Shown here piece after piece: positions 7,949 through 17,691 of a stretch of 64,000 bases of DNA; the stretch's first letter is position 1, and each line of letters opens with the position of its first letter. The translations under genes were made by a program, and so were the position numbers. The stretch is from JADJTT01 sp049306275. GTDB lineage: Bacteria > Bacteroidota > Bacteroidia > Chitinophagales > Saprospiraceae. The stretch covers positions 1 to 64,000 of the forward strand of contig JBAQQB010000197.1 of assembly GCA_049306275.1 (NCBI GenBank), in the 5' to 3' direction. The notes under the pieces were generated by a model. It was not told the DNA's origin. It searched no databases and worked only from the letters and a program-made list of their open reading frames with translations.

Positions 7949-9112
7949 ATGCCAAAATTATTCATTTTCGTACTCTCCCTCCTCCTCCTGGGAAGCTGTA
8001 ACCCTCCACCTCAAAGCAGCGCCCTGGCTCAAACCTATGCCTCGGAACCCCTCATCGAGTTGCCGCCCAAAAACGTCATTCTCATGATCGGAGACGGAAT
8101 GGGCATCAACCAGGTCTCGGCAGCCATGTTCTCCACCGATCAACCCCTTGCGCTGGAACAATTCACCTTTGTCGGCATCCAAAAACCCTACTCGGCATCC
8201 AGCCTGATCACCGACTCCGCCGCCAGCGCAACCGCTTTGGCCTGCGGTATCAAGACCTACAACGGTGCTATCGGGGTTGACGAAGACTCCATTCCCGTCA
8301 AATCGCTCATCGAAGAAACCGGAGAAAACGGCCTTTCCACTGGCGTTATCACCACCTCCACTATCGTTCATGCCACACCCGCCGCCTTTCTGGCCCACCA
8401 GCCAAACAGGAAAATGTACGAAGCCATCGCCATCGATATCCTCAGCTCCCAGGCTGATCTTCTCATCGGAGGAGGCAAGAAATACTTCGACCAGCGCGAA
8501 ACCGACCTTCGGAACCTCTACAAGGAACTTGACAACAAAAATTATCAGGTGTCCGACTACTATAAAACCAAACTGGAAGACCTGGATTTTTCCGGCAGGA
8601 AGAAACTCGCCTTCTTCACAGCAAACGGCGACCCCGTGCCTGTATCCAAAGGGAGAGACTACCTGCCCTATGCCTGCAAAATGGCTCCCGGTTTTCTCCA
8701 GCAACGCAGCGACAAGGGCTTCTTCCTCGTCGTGGAAGCCGCCCAGATCGACTGGGGCGGACACGCCAACGATTCTGATTACATCATCGAGGAAATGCTG
8801 GATTTCGACCGCGCTATAGGGGAACTGCTCCAATTCGCAAAGGAAGACGGCCGAACCCTGATCATCGTCACAGGCGACCACGAAACCGGCGGATATTCTC
8901 TGAACCCCGGATCTCAACGAGGGAAGTTGATACCTGCCTTTACTTCGGAATACCACACCGCCACCCTTATCCCCGTCTTTGCCTACGGCCCGGGTGGCGA
9001 GCTTTTCAGCGGCATTTATGAAAATACGGATATACACAAAAAGATCCGGCAGGTGCTCCAGCTAAGTGAATCAGTTCCCATTCCTGAAACGCATAGAGCA
9101 GGCAGCAACTAG
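7949..9112 (+). CDS. Alkaline phosphatase lipoprotein (PhoA family)
   Basis: About 387 residues from ATG 7949. The lipobox LLLLGSC marks a lipoprotein, probably periplasmic-facing. Metal-binding and catalytic signatures are present: NVILMIGDGMGINQV (zinc/magnesium site), the nucleophile Ser in TDSAASATALACG, and the C-terminal AAQIDWGGHAND and VTGDHETGGYSL. These phosphomonoesterases release phosphate from organic esters under phosphate limitation. No Pho-box-like element is recognisable. It is close behind dprA (17 bp), probably by read-through. Confidence 0.93.
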   Translation: MPKLFIFVLSLLLLGSCNPPPQSSALAQTYASEPLIELPPKNVILMIGDGMGINQVSAAMFSTDQPLALEQFTFVGIQKPYSASSLITDSAASATALACGIKTYNGAIGVDEDSIPVKSLIEETGENGLSTGVITTSTIVHATPAAFLAHQPNRKMYEAIAIDILSSQADLLIGGGKKYFDQRETDLRNLYKELDNKNYQVSDYYKTKLEDLDFSGRKKLAFFTANGDPVPVSKGRDYLPYACKMAPGFLQQRSDKGFFLVVEAAQIDWGGHANDSDYIIEEMLDFDRAIGELLQFAKEDGRTLIIVTGDHETGGYSLNPGSQRGKLIPAFTSEYHTATLIPVFAYGPGGELFSGIYENTDIHKKIRQVLQLSESVPIPETHRAGSN

Positions 9113-9115
9113 AGC

Positions 9116-10798
9116 TTACTCTACCTCTATATCCCTCAAAAAATAGTTCCAGCCCGGAAATAACCCCTCTGCCTGCAGGCTGAATCTGTACCGATAACTG
9201 CCAGGTTCAGCAGGCGTGCGGAGCCGAACGGTCCATTTCTGCTTTTCCCTCCCTTTCAATTCCAAAGAAGGTAAGCTGTCAACAGCCTCTTGCTGCAAAA
9301 CAGGGCGGTCGTTTTGAAAAAACAGGTAATACAGCTTGACCTCCCTGCTCCCTTCACCAAAACGCACAGGACTATCCGACCGGTTCTCAACCAGAAGACG
9401 CAACTCTATTTCAGTGTTCCGGGGCAGTGATCGGGGTACGCCTTCCGGCGCCAGTTTTACTCTGTTGAACGATCGAAAATCATCTACCACCTCATATTTT
9501 TTCTTCATCTTGCCTCCGGGATTGATGGGAGTCCCCCAATCAACCGCAGTGGATACCATTACCACCTGCCGCCCCTGAAGCGCAGCCTCCTCTTCTACCA
9601 TCAGCTCGAATTGATTGCCCGAGTACCCGTAGATATTATGGGCATGTGTTGGCTTGCCGGTATAAAAACGGTAATAGGAGGGCAGGCGGTAGGTATTGAT
9701 AAACACTACCGGCCGTTCACCGGCAATCTCAACTATATCCTTTGCCCATCCTTCCCAACCAATCGTCTCTTTCCTTGGAAGAATTTTCTCCGGAATGTAG
9801 CCTATGGCAAATTCCAAACGGACGGCAGCCACGATCAGCATGGAGGGAATCGCCAGGAGGTACAGCCACTTCCTCCATTTGGGCCTGGGCTGGATGAAAC
9901 GGTAAGCCAGATAAATCAAGGGAATAACTGCCATGGCCGTCCAATTGGCCTCCGTCCTCTGGTTGAAACTTTGAAAAAAGAAAAAAACCATCACACCCCA
10001 AAGCGCCCATTTCATGCTCCGGTCGAAAGGCGTTTCCGAAGTGTACCGGAATGCGGCTGCAAATAGAAGCAGGCTTACCAGCGGCCCCATTATCAGCAAT
10101 TGCCCGCCGAGAAAATCTCCAACAAACTTCCACTCGTATTGATCTCCCGCACGGTCGACCAGGTGGTAGCGAAACGTCGGGAAATCATGCTCCCATTGCC
10201 AATACAGATGAGGCGCAAACAAAAGAAGCGCCAGCAAGGGTATCAGCCAAAAACTCGGACGGCGCACAATCGACAGATTGGACAGCAGGAGGAATATCAG
10301 GAGAACCGCACCGTGGTACTTACTGTATGCCATGGCGGCAGTTACCAAACCCAGGCCGGTTGCCACAGCCCAACTGTCGGTTTCCTGATACCTGCGAAAC
10401 AGGACGAGGAACCAAACCGTAGTCAACAGCAGCGGAATATCCGGCGCCGCCATGAAACCTCCGACATGAACGATAAATATCGAGAAGGAAAGGGCAAAGA
10501 ACAAGCGGTTATCTTCGGGTTTTACAAGACGCCAAACCCCATAGAGCGTTGCTGTGCTGGCCAGAACGATGAAGAGGCGTGCGCCCCAGATGCCGGGCGA
10601 TAGCGCATAGCCCAAATGGATCAGAAAAGGCGCCGCGGGAGGATGATACCAATAGCCCCATTCAAGATACTGGGAACAAAACCAATAAAACGCTTCGTCG
10701 TGAAAAAAGCCGGTGAAGCCGCTCTGCACCAAATTGAGAATGGTCCAGGCCAGTAGAAAAACCCAAGGACCCCAATCCTTATAAATGGCGCTCGGCAT
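9116..10798 (-). CDS. ArnT/PMT-like membrane glycosyltransferase (GT-C fold)
   Basis: About 560 residues from ATG 10798 (MPSAIYKDWG). The frame is open to 10942 inside lipA, but that part is not hydrophobic or family-like. Multiple transmembrane helices fill residues 10-350; the first periplasmic loop carries the acidic pair in GFFHDEAFYW, which in this GT-C family (ArnT, PMT) is the metal/lipid-phosphate catalytic site, followed by YHPPAAPFL. The C-terminal part (from about 400) is a soluble beta-rich domain. Such enzymes move sugars from polyprenyl-phosphate donors to lipid A, proteins or glycans; the acceptor is unknown and no ArnB/C/D genes are here. It overlaps the lipA end by 20 bp. Confidence 0.82.
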   Translation of the reverse strand: MPSAIYKDWGPWVFLLAWTILNLVQSGFTGFFHDEAFYWFCSQYLEWGYWYHPPAAPFLIHLGYALSPGIWGARLFIVLASTATLYGVWRLVKPEDNRLFFALSFSIFIVHVGGFMAAPDIPLLLTTVWFLVLFRRYQETDSWAVATGLGLVTAAMAYSKYHGAVLLIFLLLSNLSIVRRPSFWLIPLLALLLFAPHLYWQWEHDFPTFRYHLVDRAGDQYEWKFVGDFLGGQLLIMGPLVSLLLFAAAFRYTSETPFDRSMKWALWGVMVFFFFQSFNQRTEANWTAMAVIPLIYLAYRFIQPRPKWRKWLYLLAIPSMLIVAAVRLEFAIGYIPEKILPRKETIGWEGWAKDIVEIAGERPVVFINTYRLPSYYRFYTGKPTHAHNIYGYSGNQFELMVEEEAALQGRQVVMVSTAVDWGTPINPGGKMKKKYEVVDDFRSFNRVKLAPEGVPRSLPRNTEIELRLLVENRSDSPVRFGEGSREVKLYYLFFQNDRPVLQQEAVDSLPSLELKGREKQKWTVRLRTPAEPGSYRYRFSLQAEGLFPGWNYFLRDIEVE

Positions 10799-11651
10799 GG
10801 TAGGAAGAGCGTACCAGAGGCCCACTTTCAACAAACTGAAATCCTTTCTGCAATCCCACCTCCTTGTACTGTGCAAAAATATCCGGATGGATGTACTCGA
10901 CCACCTCCAGATGCATTTTGGTAGGCTGCAGGTATTGGCCAATGGTCAGCACATCACAGCCGTGCTCCAGCAAATCGTCCATGATCTGATAGACCTCGTC
11001 TGGGGTTTCGCCCAAACCGACCATAATGCCCGATTTGGTGCGCTTGCCAAACTCCTTGGTCCGCATGATCTGCTCGAGCGAACGCTCGTATTTCGCCTGC
11101 GGCCTGACCTTGCGGTAAAGCGATTGCACGGTTTCCATATTGTGCGATACCACCTCCTGCCCGGCGCTGATCATGCGCTCCAGGGCCCACCAAGTGGCTT
11201 TTACATCCGGGATGAGCGTTTCAATAGTCGTTTCCGGCGAGGCTTCTTTCACAGCCCTCACGGTCTGGTACCAAACCTCAGCCCCCCTGTCTTTCAACTC
11301 ATCGCGGTTTACGGAGGTGATCACCGCGTGTTTTACCTTCATCAAACTGATGGCCTCTGCTACGCGGCGGGGTTCGTCCATGTCGTATTCGGTCGGACGG
11401 CCCGTTTTCACCGCACAAAAAGAACAGGAGCGGGTACAGGTGTTGCCGAGTATCATGAAAGTGGCCGTTCCGGCGCCCCAGCATTCTCCCATATTCGGGC
11501 AATTCCCGCTTTGGCAGATCGTATGAAGCTGGTATTGGTCGACCAATTGGCGGACCGAAGTATAGTTTTGCCCGATAGGCAGCTTAACCCTCAACCACTC
11601 CGGCTTTCTTCTGCGGGATTCTTGCGATTCCACAATGGGCAACTCAAGCAT
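10779..11651 (-). CDS. lipA: Lipoyl synthase LipA
   Basis: 290 residues. Radical SAM enzyme that inserts two sulfurs into octanoyl groups on lipoyl domains of 2-oxoacid dehydrogenases and GcvH. Both iron-sulfur motifs are visible: the auxiliary cluster CQSGNCPNMGEC (Cx4Cx5C) and the radical-SAM CTRSCSFC (Cx3Cx2C). The conserved C-terminal RSSYHAE, whose Ser ligates the auxiliary cluster, is intact. Length is normal. The overlapping glycosyltransferase is transcribed from the same strand. Confidence 0.97.
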   Translation of the reverse strand: MLELPIVESQESRRRKPEWLRVKLPIGQNYTSVRQLVDQYQLHTICQSGNCPNMGECWGAGTATFMILGNTCTRSCSFCAVKTGRPTEYDMDEPRRVAEAISLMKVKHAVITSVNRDELKDRGAEVWYQTVRAVKEASPETTIETLIPDVKATWWALERMISAGQEVVSHNMETVQSLYRKVRPQAKYERSLEQIMRTKEFGKRTKSGIMVGLGETPDEVYQIMDDLLEHGCDVLTIGQYLQPTKMHLEVVEYIHPDIFAQYKEVGLQKGFQFVESGPLVRSSYHAERHL

Positions 11652-11681
11652 GATGGTATTTCTTTTTGATCAACCCGGCGG

Positions 11682-12485
11682 CTAGCGCCTTTTTCCGAGT
11701 TGCAAATTTATGAAAAGATTGATGAAGAAAGGCCTGTTCTCCACATTGTCTGTCTCTACCATAATCGGCACCGTTTGGAAGTAAACGTCGAACATGATGC
11801 CCGCCTCTATGGCCTTCAAATACTCGTCAAAAGCCCCCCAGTCGAAATGTACCGCCACCTGCCCGTGCAGGCCGGGCACCAGGCTGATCTCGTCGAAACC
11901 CTTTGACCAGACCGAAGCGCCGAAAATATTCCAGGGGTCGAGGAATTGATCATGGATCTCTTTCGAGTACTTCTCGCTACTGGTCGAGAAAAAGGGAGAA
12001 CCGTTATTCTCCGTGGAGATCAGGTCCAGGTAATATGGTTTGAGTATGCCCAGAGATGGGCCACCCTTGTAGGAAAGGCCAACAGCTACTCCTTTGTATT
12101 TGGCCTTTTCCGAGAAATAGCGCTTTTCGCCAATGCCGCCGCGCAGCACGAAGAAGTTGTTCTGCTTGCCGAAAATAAAAGCCCGGGAAAGCCTGCCCTG
12201 CGCGCTCGAACGATCGAGATTGGTCCGGTATTCCTTGTGGTGTTTTAGCTCTCCCAACTCGACGTGGAAGGTTCTGGTCAGGTAATAGGTTTTTAACCTG
12301 CCAAAATCAGCGCCAAGGGCGAAGCCGTTTGTCTGAAGGCGAAAGTTGAAAGAGGTCTCCCTGTTGTAGACCAGGCCCTTGCCCTGGGTGTCGTCCAAAG
12401 GCTTGGGCTGGAAAGTATCCTGGGAAAACAGGGAGTTTCCTGCGAGAAAGGCCAGAAGTGCAATTACCAGAGTGCTGCGGTTCAT
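11682..12485 (-). CDS. Hypothetical secreted/outer-membrane protein
   Basis: 267 residues with a signal peptide (MNRSTLVIALLAFLAGNSLFSQ). The rest alternates hydrophobic and polar residues in short strands (FNFRLQTNGFALGADFG, FFVLRGGIGEKRYF, YKGVAVGLSYKGGPSLGI) and ends in INLFINLQLGKRR, which reads like an outer-membrane beta-barrel with a terminal strand. I do not recognise a named family. It lies 30 bp upstream of lipA on the same strand, so it may be the first gene of a lipA transcript. Function unknown. Confidence 0.7.
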   Translation of the reverse strand: MNRSTLVIALLAFLAGNSLFSQDTFQPKPLDDTQGKGLVYNRETSFNFRLQTNGFALGADFGRLKTYYLTRTFHVELGELKHHKEYRTNLDRSSAQGRLSRAFIFGKQNNFFVLRGGIGEKRYFSEKAKYKGVAVGLSYKGGPSLGILKPYYLDLISTENNGSPFFSTSSEKYSKEIHDQFLDPWNIFGASVWSKGFDEISLVPGLHGQVAVHFDWGAFDEYLKAIEAGIMFDVYFQTVPIMVETDNVENRPFFINLFINLQLGKRR

Positions 12486-12608
12486 AGCAAAAGATTATCA
12501 TAACTACGCATGGGGAAAATAAATGTTCAATAAATATAGCGAATTGCATTCTTAAGTTCTCGGGTTTTCTGCTGAAAGAGTCAAAAAGTTGACCTATTTT
12601 TCTGGTTT

Positions 12609-13934
12609 ATGGCCGACATCCTGATATATAGCCCCCGGCAAAGCAACCGGCTTCAGTACATACTGGAGGAGATTTTCCGTTTCAGATTCGGGGTTTCCTA
12701 CGTACTAACCGACAGCAGGGAAACCTGTGCTGCACACCCCGGCCCCCTCATTATGTATTCCAACGAACCCGGCCTGCCGTCTGGCATCCGCATCCCGGTA
12801 TCCGGTTTTCTTTTCGAAGTTGGAACGTATTCTCCTGATCCTGAAGTGATTTGGATTGAAGAAACGCCGGCCCTTTTTCCTGTGGAAGAAGCCAAAGACG
12901 CCTGGCAGCCTTTTGACCTCTTCGCTTGTGCCTTCTACCTTTTATCCCGGTACGAGGAGTATGGGCAGTTCACACCCGATGCGCACGGGCGTTTCCCTGC
13001 TTCCGAAAGCCTTTCCTTCCAGTATGGGTTCATGGAAATACCCGTTCTGGATATTTGGCTGTTCAGATTGGCCAAGCTACTGGATGCCCCCTCACAAAAG
13101 TTTTCCTTTCTGCCCACCATCGACGTTGACCAGATGTGGGCCTTCACGCACAAACCCCTCAGGCGCAAGATCGGCGGCCTCTTGCTCGATCTCCTGCAAG
13201 GGCGTTTCGTCAAAACCATCCAGCGCCTCTCCGTTTGGGCCGGCCTGGAAAAAGACCCCTTCGACTCCTTCCTGCTGCTCAGGCAACTCCATCGCGATTC
13301 GCCCCCCGTCTTTTTTTTCCTGGCCGCCGATTCCGGCCCTTTCGACGTAAATAATCCCGTTGATGAACCCGCCTTCGGACAGGTAGTCGGGCAAGTGGCT
13401 GAATGGTCGGAGACAGGGCTGCACCCATCCTACAAAAGCGCAGACGAACCGGCGGTTCTGTCAATGGAAAAGCGGCGGCTCGAACAGTTGGCCGGCAGGG
13501 AGCTCTCCAAAAGCCGGCAGCACTTCCTCCGGCTGTCGTTGCCCCTGACTTACCGGCGGTTGCTGGAGACAGGCATCCGGGAAGATTACAGCATGGGTTA
13601 TGCAGACGCACCCGGCTTCAGAGCAGGCACCGCCATCCCTTTCCGCTGGTACGATCTGGAAAGGGAAATACAGACAGACCTACTGGTCGTTCCCTTTCAG
13701 GCGATGGACGTCACCCTCCGGCAATACCTCGGGCTCAGCCCTGAGGAGGCTGTGGCGAGGACGATGTCGCTGTGCGAAAAAGTTGCTGCATACGGAGGCG
13801 TGTTCGTCCTCATCTGGCACAACAGCTCTTTTGATGAAAAGGGAGATTGGAAGGGTTGGACGCAAGTCTATGCCAACCTGCTGACGGAAATTTCCTACCT
13901 TTACGATAAAGCGAAAACAGAGAATGGTACATAA
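12609..13934 (+). CDS. Polysaccharide deacetylase-like protein (DUF7033 type)
   Basis: 441 residues, no signal peptide. The N-terminal half matches the Bacteroidota-type domain found in front of NodB-like deacetylase barrels; FSFLPTIDVDQMWAFTHKP (about 157-175) resembles the first deacetylase motif with the Asp pair, and LHPSYKSADEP (about 270) and the terminal FVLIWHNSSFDEKGDW resemble later barrel motifs with a metal-binding His. Enzymatic function (removal of acetyl groups from glycan) is an inference. It overlaps the following upp start by 11 bp, so the two are coupled. Confidence 0.7.
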   Translation: MADILIYSPRQSNRLQYILEEIFRFRFGVSYVLTDSRETCAAHPGPLIMYSNEPGLPSGIRIPVSGFLFEVGTYSPDPEVIWIEETPALFPVEEAKDAWQPFDLFACAFYLLSRYEEYGQFTPDAHGRFPASESLSFQYGFMEIPVLDIWLFRLAKLLDAPSQKFSFLPTIDVDQMWAFTHKPLRRKIGGLLLDLLQGRFVKTIQRLSVWAGLEKDPFDSFLLLRQLHRDSPPVFFFLAADSGPFDVNNPVDEPAFGQVVGQVAEWSETGLHPSYKSADEPAVLSMEKRRLEQLAGRELSKSRQHFLRLSLPLTYRRLLETGIREDYSMGYADAPGFRAGTAIPFRWYDLEREIQTDLLVVPFQAMDVTLRQYLGLSPEEAVARTMSLCEKVAAYGGVFVLIWHNSSFDEKGDWKGWTQVYANLLTEISYLYDKAKTENGT

Positions 13935-14574
13935 ACTCAGCCAACACAATTCCATTGCCAACCAGTTTCTGGCAGAACTCCGGGATGTCAACATCCAGAA
14001 AGACCGGATGCGCTTCCGCTTCAACCTCGAACGCATCGGAGAAATGCTGGCCTATGAGCTCAGCAAGACGCTTCCCTTCCAGCGGCATGAGGTCGAAACG
14101 CCGCTGGGTATTGCCAATACTTATGTACCCTCCCAGCCTATTGTCCTGGCTCCCATCCTCCGTGCCGCCATACCGCTCCACCAGGGTATGCTCCGGATTT
14201 TCGACCAGGCGGAAAACGCTTTTGTATCCGCCTACCGCCGCCACCACAAAGACGGCTCGTTCGAGATCAACCTGGAATACCTCTCCTGTCCTGAACTCCA
14301 CAACAAAATACTCGTTGTCATTGACCCCATGCTGGCCACCGGCGCTTCCATGGAATTGGCCCTGAAGGAATTGCTCAAACATGGCCATCCGGTGCAGATC
14401 CATTTTGCCACTGTGGTCGCTTCTCCCTATGGCCTCGAAAGGCTAGAACGGCTTTTCCCGAACGCCCATATCTGGATGGCCGAGCTGGACGAGGAACTGA
14501 CAGCCAAGTCTTATATCGTTCCCGGTCTCGGCGATGCGGGCGATCTTGCCTACGGTCCAAAACTCCAGGAATAG
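13924..14574 (+). CDS. upp: Uracil phosphoribosyltransferase
   Basis: 216 residues. Salvages uracil to UMP using PRPP. The PRPP-binding motif is VVIDPMLATGASM (about 124-136), with the substrate region VPGLGDAGDLAYG near the C-terminus as in the UPRT family. The start ATG lies inside the last codons of the upstream deacetylase-like gene, so translation is probably coupled. Length is normal. Confidence 0.93.
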   Translation: MVHKLSQHNSIANQFLAELRDVNIQKDRMRFRFNLERIGEMLAYELSKTLPFQRHEVETPLGIANTYVPSQPIVLAPILRAAIPLHQGMLRIFDQAENAFVSAYRRHHKDGSFEINLEYLSCPELHNKILVVIDPMLATGASMELALKELLKHGHPVQIHFATVVASPYGLERLERLFPNAHIWMAELDEELTAKSYIVPGLGDAGDLAYGPKLQE

Positions 14575-14585
14575 TCTGTTGAATT

Positions 14586-16082
14586 ATGCCACAGGTCCTC
14601 TCCCCCCAAGTCGTCATTTTCGCGCTTGCAGGCTATTTCCTCCTGCTGCTGGTCATCTCCTGGTTTACCAGCAGGAATGCCAATAGTGAAGATTTCTTCG
14701 TCGCAGGCAGAAAATCGCCCTGGTTGCTGGTCGCCATCGGCATGATCGGCGCCTCGCTGTCGGGCGTCACCTTTATCTCCATACCCGGCGCGGTGGGTAC
14801 CGGCCAGCTCAATCAGTCGTTTTCCTACATGCAGGTGGTCTTCGGCTATCTCGTGGGCTACCTCGTGATCGGCACGGTCCTGCTGCCTTTGTACTACCGC
14901 TTGAAACTCACCACCATATACACCTACCTCGAGCAGCGGCTTGGCTTTTATTCGTACAAGACAGGGGCCGCATTTTTCTTGCTCTCCCGCCTGATCGGGG
15001 CTTCCTTCCGGCTGTTCCTGGTGGCCATCGTCCTCCATCAATTTGCCTTCGGCCCCCTGGGCGCACCGTTCTACCTCACCGTTCTGATCACCCTCCTGCT
15101 GATTTACGTCTATACCTTCAAAGGCGGGATCAAGACGATCGTCTATACCGATGTCTTCCAAACGGTGGCTATGGTCGCCGCGGTGATCCTCACCGTGAAA
15201 GTGATGGGGGAAGAAATGGGGATGGGCATGGGCGACCTGGTGAGCGCCGTAAGGGATAGCCCATTTGACAAGGTGTTTTTTTTCGAGGGAGGATGGGAAG
15301 ATCCCAATAATTTCTTCAAGCAGTTCTTCAGCGGCGCCCTGATCGCCATCGCCATGACGGGGCTGGATCAGGACATGATGCAGAAGAACCTCAGCTGCAA
15401 GAATATCAAGGACGCCCAGAAGAACATGCTGACCTTCAGCATCATCCTGGTTTTTGTCAACCTCCTGTTTCTGACCCTGGGGGCTGTGCTTTACCTCTAT
15501 GCCGGCTTCCGCGGCATGGAAGCCCTACCTCGCCCCGACCTGCTCTTCCCCACCATCGCCTTTCAATACCTGCCGCCGGCCGGCGGGATCATCTTCATCC
15601 TCGGCCTCGTGGCCGCGGCATACTCCAGCGCAGACTCGGCGCTCACAGCACTGACCACCTCTTTTTGCGTCGATTTCCTCAACTTTGAAAAGTCCTCCAA
15701 AACCGAAGCGGAAAAGAGACGGATCAGAATGATCGTGCACAACGGCTTTTCCCTGACCATGCTCGCCATTATCGTCTGGTTTGAGTCGATGCACAACGAC
15801 GCTATTATCAATGGCTTGTTCAAGGCAGCGGGTTATACCTATGGCCCCCTACTCGGCCTCTTCGCCTTTGGCCTGCTGACGCAACGGAACGTCAGGGATA
15901 AATGGGTCGTGCTCGTCTGCATCGCCTGCCCCCTGCTTTCCTTTGTGGCTGACAAATTCTCCGCACAGTTGCTGGGCGGGCTAAACCTGGGATTCCTGAT
16001 CCTCGCCCTCAACGGCGCTTTGACCTACATTGGACTCTGGCTCATTTCCAGCCGCCCTTCCCCGGTACTTGCCACTTCCTGA
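14586..16082 (+). CDS. Sodium:solute symporter (SSS family)
   Basis: 498 residues, about 13 membrane helices. The family core is clear: FFVAGRKSPWLLVAIGMIGASLSGVTFIS (helix 1 region), the GQLNQSFSYMQVVFGYLVGY stretch and ALTGLDQDMMQKNLS in the middle. The sodium site and LeuT fold follow from the family; the substrate cannot be told from sequence (SSS members carry sugars, amino acids, proline, organic acids or ions). It starts 11 bp after upp. No regulatory element is obvious between them. Confidence 0.88.
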   Translation: MPQVLSPQVVIFALAGYFLLLLVISWFTSRNANSEDFFVAGRKSPWLLVAIGMIGASLSGVTFISIPGAVGTGQLNQSFSYMQVVFGYLVGYLVIGTVLLPLYYRLKLTTIYTYLEQRLGFYSYKTGAAFFLLSRLIGASFRLFLVAIVLHQFAFGPLGAPFYLTVLITLLLIYVYTFKGGIKTIVYTDVFQTVAMVAAVILTVKVMGEEMGMGMGDLVSAVRDSPFDKVFFFEGGWEDPNNFFKQFFSGALIAIAMTGLDQDMMQKNLSCKNIKDAQKNMLTFSIILVFVNLLFLTLGAVLYLYAGFRGMEALPRPDLLFPTIAFQYLPPAGGIIFILGLVAAAYSSADSALTALTTSFCVDFLNFEKSSKTEAEKRRIRMIVHNGFSLTMLAIIVWFESMHNDAIINGLFKAAGYTYGPLLGLFAFGLLTQRNVRDKWVVLVCIACPLLSFVADKFSAQLLGGLNLGFLILALNGALTYIGLWLISSRPSPVLATS

Positions 16083-16341
16083 CCCAAATGAACCTTTTCC
16101 AAATTTTTACCCCCCTTTTACGCACTTTAACACTGGGAATTGAACTTTTGAAGGATATTAATAGTCTATTATTGGAATCATTTATTTTACCACCTGCCAA
16201 ACTTTGAGGAAAAAAAATGCAGCATATACAGTAATTCTGAAATTTTCTTCCGAAATTCGAACAATAAAATGAAAAATATGCTGTTGATATGGCATGCTTT
16301 TCATTGAAGCACAAGCTCTTAACCAAATCGAAACCAAAACC

Positions 16342-17187
16342 ATGATGAACCGATTGCTTCTGCCAACCGACTTCTCAGATATTTCCAAAAACGCCCTCCG
16401 ATACTCCCGCTCATTCGCCCAAGCTCTTTCCGCCGACATTACCGTTTTACATGCCTGTGAAAGCCGCCTGAACAGGTTCTGGCTACCCCGGAAAAAACAC
16501 GACGCCATCCACCAGCAGTTGATGGAATTCATCCGGGAAGACAATGAACAAGCTCCCGATAACGTGCATCCCATGATCCGTCGGGGAAAACTGCACGAGG
16601 TAGTCAACTCGGCATGCCTGGCCGGGCAATTCCGTTATGTGGTGATCGGGAAAAAACACGCCTACAGCACCTTCCCAAAAATAAAGGGCAGCAAGACCTC
16701 CCAGCTTTTCTCCAGCGCACACTGCCCTGTGCTGGTCGTGCCTGCCGGCGCCGGATTTGACTCCATCAGGAACATCCTGGTTGTCGGAGGCCAATACCGA
16801 AATATGGACCCCTCTATCCAGGAGAATGTGCTGTCGCTGAGCCTTCGCTTCGGCGCCAACCTGCACTATCTCCACTTTAGCAAAGACCCCCTCGCCTGGG
16901 AGTTCAACCAGGAAATCCTTAACAAGCAAAACTTCCTCTACCAGAAAAGTATCCCGGAGGAACTTGCGGCCGAAGGCCTCCTCGATTATATCCAGGACAA
17001 TTCGATCGACCTGATGATCATGATGCGGAACCGGCAGAAGACCTTCCAGAGCCTGTTCAGCTACAGCTACGAGCAGAAGTGCCTGCCGATGATCGACATT
17101 CCGGTAATGGTTTTCCAGAATAGTAACCTGCAAATCAGGCAGGAGGGAGAGTTCGAAAAGACCGCAAGCCAGGCGATGGCGATTTGA
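16342..17187 (+). CDS. Universal stress protein with two Usp domains
   Basis: About 281 residues from ATG 16342 (MMNRLLLPTDFSDISKNALRYS); ATG 16345 would also serve. A first Usp domain (about 1-135) ends in SSAHCPVLVVPAG and a second, less conserved one occupies 140-265 and ends in LPMIDIPVMVFQ. The ATP-binding Gx2Gx9G(S/T) motif is not clear in either half, so nucleotide binding is doubtful. Tandem Usp proteins are common in Bacteroidota. It stands alone with about 260 bp of AT-rich sequence upstream and is convergent with the XRE gene. Confidence 0.85.
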   Translation: MMNRLLLPTDFSDISKNALRYSRSFAQALSADITVLHACESRLNRFWLPRKKHDAIHQQLMEFIREDNEQAPDNVHPMIRRGKLHEVVNSACLAGQFRYVVIGKKHAYSTFPKIKGSKTSQLFSSAHCPVLVVPAGAGFDSIRNILVVGGQYRNMDPSIQENVLSLSLRFGANLHYLHFSKDPLAWEFNQEILNKQNFLYQKSIPEELAAEGLLDYIQDNSIDLMIMMRNRQKTFQSLFSYSYEQKCLPMIDIPVMVFQNSNLQIRQEGEFEKTASQAMAI

Positions 17188-17691
17188 TCAGCCTTTGACT
17201 TCCTGCTCCATGTAGCCCAGCAACTCCTTGTGCGATTTCAACAGGGAGCGCGTAGCTTCATATAGCTGGTCAAATTGATTGGAGATGATCTTGACGTCCT
17301 TGCCTGCGTCGGAAATGTTCTTGAGCTTGAAGCAATGGCAGTGGAATATGCCCTCCACTACCTTTTCCAGTTCGTCGGCATGAGCGACAAACTGCGCCCA
17401 CTTCTCCTGATCCATCGTCCAGGCCCGCCCATTTTCAGAGAAAGGAATAGAGGCCTCATCGCTGAGGTCCCGCCCCAACAAATCGAGAATGGAGATCCCG
17501 AACAAATGGGCGATTTTCAGCAGGTTGCAGATCTTCGGCTCAGCCGTTCCCTTCTCATAGGACGCAATGTTGCCCCTGTTAAGCCCCACCTGCTTGGCCA
17601 ATTCCTCCTGGCTCCAATTCCGGCGCTTGCGCAAGCGCCGGATGTTCTCACCCAGAAAGGTGGAGACAGGATCGAAATGGACATGGCTCAT
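17188..17691 (-). CDS. XRE-family helix-turn-helix regulator with C-terminal coiled coil
   Basis: About 167 residues from ATG 17691 (MSHVHFDPVST); the frame is open to 17862 but that part is basic and not family-like. The HTH is residues 15-70: LGENIRRLRKRRNWSQEELAKQVGLNRGNIASYEKG, a classic Cro/CI-type domain. The C-terminal part (about 90-167) is helical and charged, probably an oligomerisation or ligand domain. It is divergent from the ECF sigma gene across a 370-bp gap and could regulate it; this is only positional inference. Confidence 0.85.
   Translation of the reverse strand: MSHVHFDPVSTFLGENIRRLRKRRNWSQEELAKQVGLNRGNIASYEKGTAEPKICNLLKIAHLFGISILDLLGRDLSDEASIPFSENGRAWTMDQEKWAQFVAHADELEKVVEGIFHCHCFKLKNISDAGKDVKIISNQFDQLYEATRSLLKSHKELLGYMEQEVKG

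Noticed and set aside
16083..16341. Promoter-like TTTG and TATTATTG upstream of the Usp gene (16147-16174)
   Set aside because: Spacer is only 16 bp, too short for the usual Bacteroidota promoter, and it is far from the start; no clear promoter called.
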